Assembly: GCA_035637115.1 (NCBI GenBank)
Contig: DASPXV010000197.1
Location: forward strand, 12,526-76,525
Direction of reading: 5' to 3'
From: JAICSD01 sp035637115
GTDB lineage: Bacteria > Acidobacteriota > Vicinamibacteria > Vicinamibacterales > 2-12-FULL-66-21
Length of the DNA stretch: 64,000 nucleotides
The notes beneath the pieces were generated by a model that saw nothing but the letters and a program-made list of their open reading frames with translations, did not search any database and had not been told where the DNA came from. This document shows, piece after piece, positions 59,207 to 64,000 of this stretch (position 1 is the first letter of the stretch; every line of letters starts with the position of its first letter). The translations under genes and the position numbers were made by a program.

Positions 59207-62200
59207 ATGACAATCTGGCCGCCTCGCCTGACGAAATCGTTCGTTCTCCTGTCCATTCTTCTGTCTACCGCGGCGCAATCGGCGCGAGCGCCCCTGCGTA
59301 TCGTCAGCGCAGGCCCGTCCGGCGAAGTCGCGTCGGCTGAAGAGGCCAACGAAATCCGCGTCGTGTTTTCAGAGCCGATGGTGGCGCTCGGGACGGTGCC
59401 GGCGCGGCTGCGGCCATCTTTCTTTCACATCACGCCGGCCGTGACCGGAACGTTTCGCTGGTCCGGCACCACGATCCTGATCCTGACGCCGACGCGGCCT
59501 CTTCCGCTCGCCACGAAGTACGACATCACCATCGACGCCGGTACCGCGGCGGTGAGCGGACGCAGGCTTGCGACTGCCTACAGCTTCAGCTTCATGACGC
59601 CGACGGCGCGGCTGATGAAGACGGAGTGGTATCGCCCCGGCGGCCGATTCGACGCTCCGCCGATCGTCATCCTTCATTTCAATCAGCCCGTAAAGCCGGA
59701 CACCGTCGCGGCGCATGTGACCGCGCGTTTCGACAGCCACCCGTTCGTACCGCCCGTCATCGCGTCGGGTGCGCAGGCCCGGCTGCGCGCGATCGACGCA
59801 TCGGCGCTGCAGGCCTTCACAGAGAAAGTGCAGCGCGCGCGCGCCGCGGCTGTCGCCACGAGACCTGTGTCGTTCGAGATTGCGAAAGACTGGGACAGGA
59901 AGCACTTTCCGCCATCACCCGACACAGTTGTCCTGCAGGCGACGACGCCGGTGCCGCCCGACAGTTGGGTCCGGATCGAGACGGACGGGCGGATACCATC
60001 ACTCGCGGGGCCCGCCGTGTCATCGCGCTCGCAGAGCTACACGATCGAGGTCGAGCCAACGTTCTTCGTCAACCACGTTCACTGCGACAACGCGTGCGAT
60101 CCGGACAACAACAATCCAGTGGAGTTCCGCGGCTCCGTGAAGGCTGCCGCCTTTGCGACGGCGCTCAAAGCCACTGACGTGACGGACGCGCGGCGCGAGC
60201 GCCCGCTCACGAAATCCGCTCCGCGGCAGCGCGAGACGTGGGAGCGGGACGAGTCCGATTCCCTCTCGCTCGAAGATGCAGGCTTCGCCGCGCAGCCCCC
60301 CGCGTCCACGCTGCTGCTGACGCTGCCCGCGGACTTAAAAGCGAGCGACGGCCAGAGCCTCGGCTACACGTGGGCCGGACTGGTCGAAAACTGGCACCAG
60401 CGCGCATTCACCAGCTTCGGCGACGGACATGGTGTCTGGGAAAAAGGGGGCGGCGCGCTGCTGCCGTTTTACGCGCGTAACTTCCAGAACATCATGCAGT
60501 GGGCCGCGCCGGTCGATCCGCGGCAGTTGATGCCGACGCTGCTGGACTTGCAGGCATCGGATTTCCGTCTCGCGCCGTCGACGCCGGGTACGAGCAGGCG
60601 CTTGAGCGTATCGCCGGATCGCGTGCAGTCACACGGTCTCGATCTCAGTGGCATTTTGAAGCCCTCAGGCACCGGCCTCGTCTGGACGGCCGTTGAAGAG
60701 GGCACGCCGATCGAGCGCGCGCGAATGACGAGAACGCGCGATAACAAGCCGCTGATTCGCGCCAGCCTCGTGCAGGTGACGAACCTCGCGATCAGCGTCA
60801 AGGACAGTCCTCAGAACACTCTCATCTGGGTGACGCGGCTGGACAATGCCGCGCCGGTGGCAGGCGCGCGCGTGTCGATCGTCAAGCCGGACGGCCAGGC
60901 TATGTGGACCGGCACGACCGCTGCCGACGGCGTGGCGATCGCGCCGCAGACGCGGCTGCGCGATCCGCGCAAATGGTACGAGTTCGCCTTCCTCGTCATG
61001 GCCGAAAAGGACGGCGACATCGCGTACGTCGGCAGCGACTGGAACGACGGAATCCTGCCGTGGGAATTCGGCAACCACCTCGACCTGGAGGAAGCGGACC
61101 CGCTGCTGCGGGGCACGGTGTTCACCGACCGCGGCGTCTACAAGCTCGGTGAAGAAGTCCATTTCAAGGCGGTCCTTCGCAGCAATACGCCCTCGGGCGT
61201 GCGGCTGCTCGCGGATGGCACGCCGGTGTCGATCGCCGTGCGCGACACGCGCGAGAAACTGATCGACGAACGAACCGTCAAGGTCAACGCGTGGAGCACC
61301 GCCGAGTGGACGCTGACGTTGCCGGCGGAAGGGGCGCTGGGAAGCTATTCGGTGCGTGCCATGCTCGAGAGCGATCGCGCGAAACTGGCGCCGAAAGCGG
61401 CGCCGGTCGCGCGCGGAGAAGAGGAGGAAGAGGAGTACTCCGGCGATTGGAAGAAAACCGTTTCCGGCAACTTCCTGGTCGCCGCCTACCGCCGGCCCGA
61501 CTTCCGTGTCGATGTCACATTGACCGGCGATTCGCGAATCGCGGGCGATCCCCTCAGAGGGATCGTGAACGCCCGGTACCTTTTCGGCGCGCCGATGAAC
61601 AAGCGTCCCGCGCACTGGACGTTCACGCACTCGCCTCTAAGTTCAGCGCCCGCTTCGATCGATGAGTTCTTCCCCTCGGACCGGTGGACGTTCGTCGGAT
61701 GGTCCGCTGACCGTGCGACGTCCGGCGAGCTGCAGGCGGACGACGGGACGCTGACGGCGACCGGACAGCTCGCGCTGACGCTGAACACCCGGGCGAACGC
61801 GGGGATCCCGTACTCGTACACGCTCGAGGGGGACGTCGAGGACGTGTCGCGGCAGCACATTGCGAACCGCGCCAGCCTGGTGGTGCATCCCGCGCCGTAT
61901 TACGTCGGAGTGAAGAAGCTTCCGCTGTTCAACGATCAGAAGGACGGGATCAAGACCGAGCTCGTTGCCGTCGGCCTCGACGGCAAGACGGTGCCGGGCG
62001 TCGCGATCGACATCACTCTCACGCAGGTCCAGTGGCAGAGCGTGCGGCGTGCCGAAGGCAACGGGTTCTACACTTGGGAAACGGAGCGCAAGGAAGTTCC
62101 GGCCGGCGAATGGCACGTCACGAGCGCAGAGAATCCCGTGCCGCTCAACGTCCCGTTGTCCTCGGGCGGGTTCTTCATCCTGGAGGCGACCGCAAAGGCG

Positions 62201-64000
62201 GACCGAGATCGCTTCACGGTCACCCGGACGTCGTTCTACGCGCTCGGGCCCGGATACACGGCGTGGCAGCGTTACGACCACAACCGGATTGATCTCGTTG
62301 CCGATCGCGGTAACTACAAGCCCGGCGACACCGCTCACATCATGATCCAGTCGCCGTGGGAGCAGGCGACCGCGCTCGTGACGACGGAGCGCGAAGGCAT
62401 CCGCTCGCATCGCCAGTTCCCCCTGACCTCCACGCAGCAGTCGATCGACGTCGCGATCGCGGAAGGCGATATCCCGAACGTCTTCGTCTCCGTGCTGCTC
62501 GTGAAAGGGCGTTCGAAGCCGCTCGGCGATTCAGAGAAGGAAGACGATCCGAGCGATCCCGGCAAGCCGTCGTTCCGGCTTGGCTACCTGCAGCTCGCCG
62601 TCGAAGATGCCACGAAGCGATTGACCGTCTCCGTCTCGGCGAACAAGGAAGAATACCGTCCGGCGAACAGCGCAACCGTGACGCTCGATGTGAAGGATCG
62701 GCAGGGGCGCGGTACCGCGAGCGAAGTCACCTTATGGGCCGTTGATTACGGCGTGCTGTCCCTTACGGGATACCGCACGCCCGACGTCCTCGGATCCGTG
62801 TACGTCAGGAAGGCGCTGCAGGTCCTCACCGAGGACGGGCGGCAGAAGATCATCTCGCGGCGAGTCATCACGCCCAAGGGAGATACGGATGGCGGTGGCG
62901 GCGGTGTCGAGGCGCTGCCGGGTGGCGTGCGACAGGACTTTCGCGTGCTGGCGTTCTGGATTGGATCGGTGACGACCGACGCCCGTGGTCACGCGACCGT
63001 AGACGTCAAGCTGCCGGAATCGCTGACGACGTATCGCATCATGGCGGTCGCCGGCGATCGCGCGTCGCGCTTCGGTTCCGCGGACAGCGAGATTCGCATC
63101 AACAAGCCGGTGACGCTGAAGGCGACGTTTCCGCGCTTCCTCGCCGTCGGCGACAAGGCGGCGTTCGGCGCGGTCATCACGAGCCAGCTCAAAACAGGTG
63201 GCCCGGCGACCGTAACGATTGAGAGCCTCGATCCAGAAGTGCTCCAGTTCGCCGATGGCGCGCCGCAGACCATCGAGGTGGCCGCGGGTGGATCCGTCGA
63301 AGCGCGATTCGAGGCGGCGGGTCGCACGACCGGACGCGCGCGCGTTCGGATGACCGTGAAGCTCGGCTCAGAAAGCGACGCGTTCCAGGACCTGATTCCG
63401 GTCGAAGTGCTGGTCTCCCCGGAAACTGTCTCCGCGATTGGCGAAGCGGGCGAAGCGAACGCCACCGCGGCCGAACGCCTGAAGATCCCCGCGGGCGTCG
63501 TCCCTGCATTCGGCGGCCTGCACGTCGATCTCGCGTCCACGGCCCTCGTCGGACTGGCCGAGGGCGCGCGCTACCTGGTGGAGTATCCGTACGGCTGCGC
63601 GGAACAGCGGGGCTCTCGCGCGCTGGCGTTGCTGCTCTCCGCGGATCTCGGCGAGGCGTTCAAGCTTCCCGGCATCGAACCCGCGCAGATCAAACCGGCG
63701 GTTCAATCCGCGTTGCGCGAACTGGAGCGCTTCCAGTGCGAGAGCGGTGGCTTTTCGTACTGGCCGGGCGAATGTTGGAGTACCTCTCCCTATCTGACAG
63801 CGTACCTGCTGCACGTTTTCAAGGTTGCGACCGACCTGAAGTACGCGGTTGACAAGCCGATGATGGACCGCGGCTACACCTACCTCGAGAACGCGCTCAC
63901 CGAAAAGCCGCCGGTCAACGAGAGCTGGCGTCCCGCGTACACCGCATGGCAGGCGTTCGCCGTGAAGGTGCTCGTCGAAGGGGGCCGGAACCAGGACTCG
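59207..64000 (+). CDS. Bacterial alpha-2-macroglobulin family protein, 3' partial
   Basis: The frame opens at ATG 59207 and is unbroken to the window end (1598 codons so far). It begins with a signal peptide (LTKSFVLLSILLSTAAQSARA) and an Ig-like domain (EIRVVFSEPMVALGTVPARL). A series of beta-sandwich MG domains follows (e.g. VTNLAISVKDSPQNTLIWVT, GTVFTDRGVYKLGEEVHFKA, VADRGNYKPGDTAHIMIQSP), with an acidic insert EEEEEE near residue 740. The thioester region is reached at EYPYGCAEQRGSRALA, with Cys at about residue 1464 and the CxEQ form kept. Bacterial A2Ms trap foreign proteases in the periplasm. They are often paired with penicillin-binding protein 1C, which would lie beyond the window. 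Confidence 0.92.
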   Translation, partial: MTIWPPRLTKSFVLLSILLSTAAQSARAPLRIVSAGPSGEVASAEEANEIRVVFSEPMVALGTVPARLRPSFFHITPAVTGTFRWSGTTILILTPTRPLPLATKYDITIDAGTAAVSGRRLATAYSFSFMTPTARLMKTEWYRPGGRFDAPPIVILHFNQPVKPDTVAAHVTARFDSHPFVPPVIASGAQARLRAIDASALQAFTEKVQRARAAAVATRPVSFEIAKDWDRKHFPPSPDTVVLQATTPVPPDSWVRIETDGRIPSLAGPAVSSRSQSYTIEVEPTFFVNHVHCDNACDPDNNNPVEFRGSVKAAAFATALKATDVTDARRERPLTKSAPRQRETWERDESDSLSLEDAGFAAQPPASTLLLTLPADLKASDGQSLGYTWAGLVENWHQRAFTSFGDGHGVWEKGGGALLPFYARNFQNIMQWAAPVDPRQLMPTLLDLQASDFRLAPSTPGTSRRLSVSPDRVQSHGLDLSGILKPSGTGLVWTAVEEGTPIERARMTRTRDNKPLIRASLVQVTNLAISVKDSPQNTLIWVTRLDNAAPVAGARVSIVKPDGQAMWTGTTAADGVAIAPQTRLRDPRKWYEFAFLVMAEKDGDIAYVGSDWNDGILPWEFGNHLDLEEADPLLRGTVFTDRGVYKLGEEVHFKAVLRSNTPSGVRLLADGTPVSIAVRDTREKLIDERTVKVNAWSTAEWTLTLPAEGALGSYSVRAMLESDRAKLAPKAAPVARGEEEEEEYSGDWKKTVSGNFLVAAYRRPDFRVDVTLTGDSRIAGDPLRGIVNARYLFGAPMNKRPAHWTFTHSPLSSAPASIDEFFPSDRWTFVGWSADRATSGELQADDGTLTATGQLALTLNTRANAGIPYSYTLEGDVEDVSRQHIANRASLVVHPAPYYVGVKKLPLFNDQKDGIKTELVAVGLDGKTVPGVAIDITLTQVQWQSVRRAEGNGFYTWETERKEVPAGEWHVTSAENPVPLNVPLSSGGFFILEATAKADRDRFTVTRTSFYALGPGYTAWQRYDHNRIDLVADRGNYKPGDTAHIMIQSPWEQATALVTTEREGIRSHRQFPLTSTQQSIDVAIAEGDIPNVFVSVLLVKGRSKPLGDSEKEDDPSDPGKPSFRLGYLQLAVEDATKRLTVSVSANKEEYRPANSATVTLDVKDRQGRGTASEVTLWAVDYGVLSLTGYRTPDVLGSVYVRKALQVLTEDGRQKIISRRVITPKGDTDGGGGGVEALPGGVRQDFRVLAFWIGSVTTDARGHATVDVKLPESLTTYRIMAVAGDRASRFGSADSEIRINKPVTLKATFPRFLAVGDKAAFGAVITSQLKTGGPATVTIESLDPEVLQFADGAPQTIEVAAGGSVEARFEAAGRTTGRARVRMTVKLGSESDAFQDLIPVEVLVSPETVSAIGEAGEANATAAERLKIPAGVVPAFGGLHVDLASTALVGLAEGARYLVEYPYGCAEQRGSRALALLLSADLGEAFKLPGIEPAQIKPAVQSALRELERFQCESGGFSYWPGECWSTSPYLTAYLLHVFKVATDLKYAVDKPMMDRGYTYLENALTEKPPVNESWRPAYTAWQAFAVKVLVEGGRNQDS

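Noticed and set aside
59207..64000. Possible frameshift between the start and the thioester region of the alpha-2-macroglobulin
   Set aside because: On recounting, the ATG is at 59207, so start and thioester codons are in the same frame; the apparent shift was a one-base counting slip.
1..64000. CRISPR array, tRNA, rRNA or phage/IS genes
   Set aside because: I saw no regularly spaced repeats with unique spacers, no tRNA-like cloverleaf, no rRNA stretch and no transposase or integrase motif, although reading by eye could miss a single tRNA.

Overview
The window is about 64 kb of high-GC bacterial chromosome. It most likely comes from an acidobacterium of the Vicinamibacter/subgroup 6 kind. 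That placement rests on gene content, not on a marker-gene tree. Six intact and two decayed genes are long, duplicated MacB/FtsX-type permeases without an ATPase partner (the family called acidobacterial duplicated orphan permeases, ADOP). There is also a 'VWFA-related Acidobacterial domain' protein, and many small exported proteins typical of soil Acidobacteriota. I see no rRNA, tRNA, CRISPR array or insertion sequence with a transposase.

Layout. 0-6.5 kb: the end of an enolase-superfamily gene, an FAD-dependent phytoene-desaturase-like oxidoreductase divergent from a lipase-maturation-factor-like membrane protein, then an ECF42-type sigma factor between two DGPF/YCII proteins, and a DoxX protein. 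6.5-12.4 kb: an ADOP, a heparinase II/III-like protein and a YngK-like glycosyl hydrolase. 12.5-17.9 kb: a winged-helix protein and PCMT-like methyltransferase, a broken family-B DNA polymerase, a LigD split into separate ligase and polymerase genes, a PQQ-type sugar dehydrogenase and a methyltransferase. 18-28.5 kb: a DoxX-like membrane protein, a DUF305/LVIVD pair, a mosaic NRAMP-permease pseudogene, an alpha-L-fucosidase, a kinase/DUF4390/pseudo-serine-hydrolase/barrel run, an EfpL-type elongation factor P and an ABC-ATPase stub. 28.5-31.2 kb: pilT with a coupled upstream gene, and an exported HpcH/HpaI aldolase-like protein. 31-48 kb: permease-rich region (three tandem ADOPs, glnS, HAD, a fourth ADOP, an aspartoacylase-like gene, padR with a decayed ADOP, and a sixth ADOP with a prefix domain). 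48-64 kb: hrpB, a kinase-like orphan, small genes, exodeoxyribonuclease III, a TonB-domain protein, the VWFA-related protein, pepT, a YkgJ-type cysteine-cluster protein, a RodZ-like HTH protein, and a bacterial alpha-2-macroglobulin running off the window.

The most unusual layer is repetitive DNA that ends genes. A 163-164 bp palindromic element occurs twice complete and once truncated. In every case its terminal TAG is the stop codon of the adjoining gene. Two other families do similar things: TCGAAGG-rich inverted blocks encode the tail of one protein, and GGGGTCAGGTCT repeats supply the last codons and stop of pepT. Several gene scars (NRAMP/permease mosaic, ATPase stub, internally deleted permease, PolB remnant) show an actively decaying and rearranging region.
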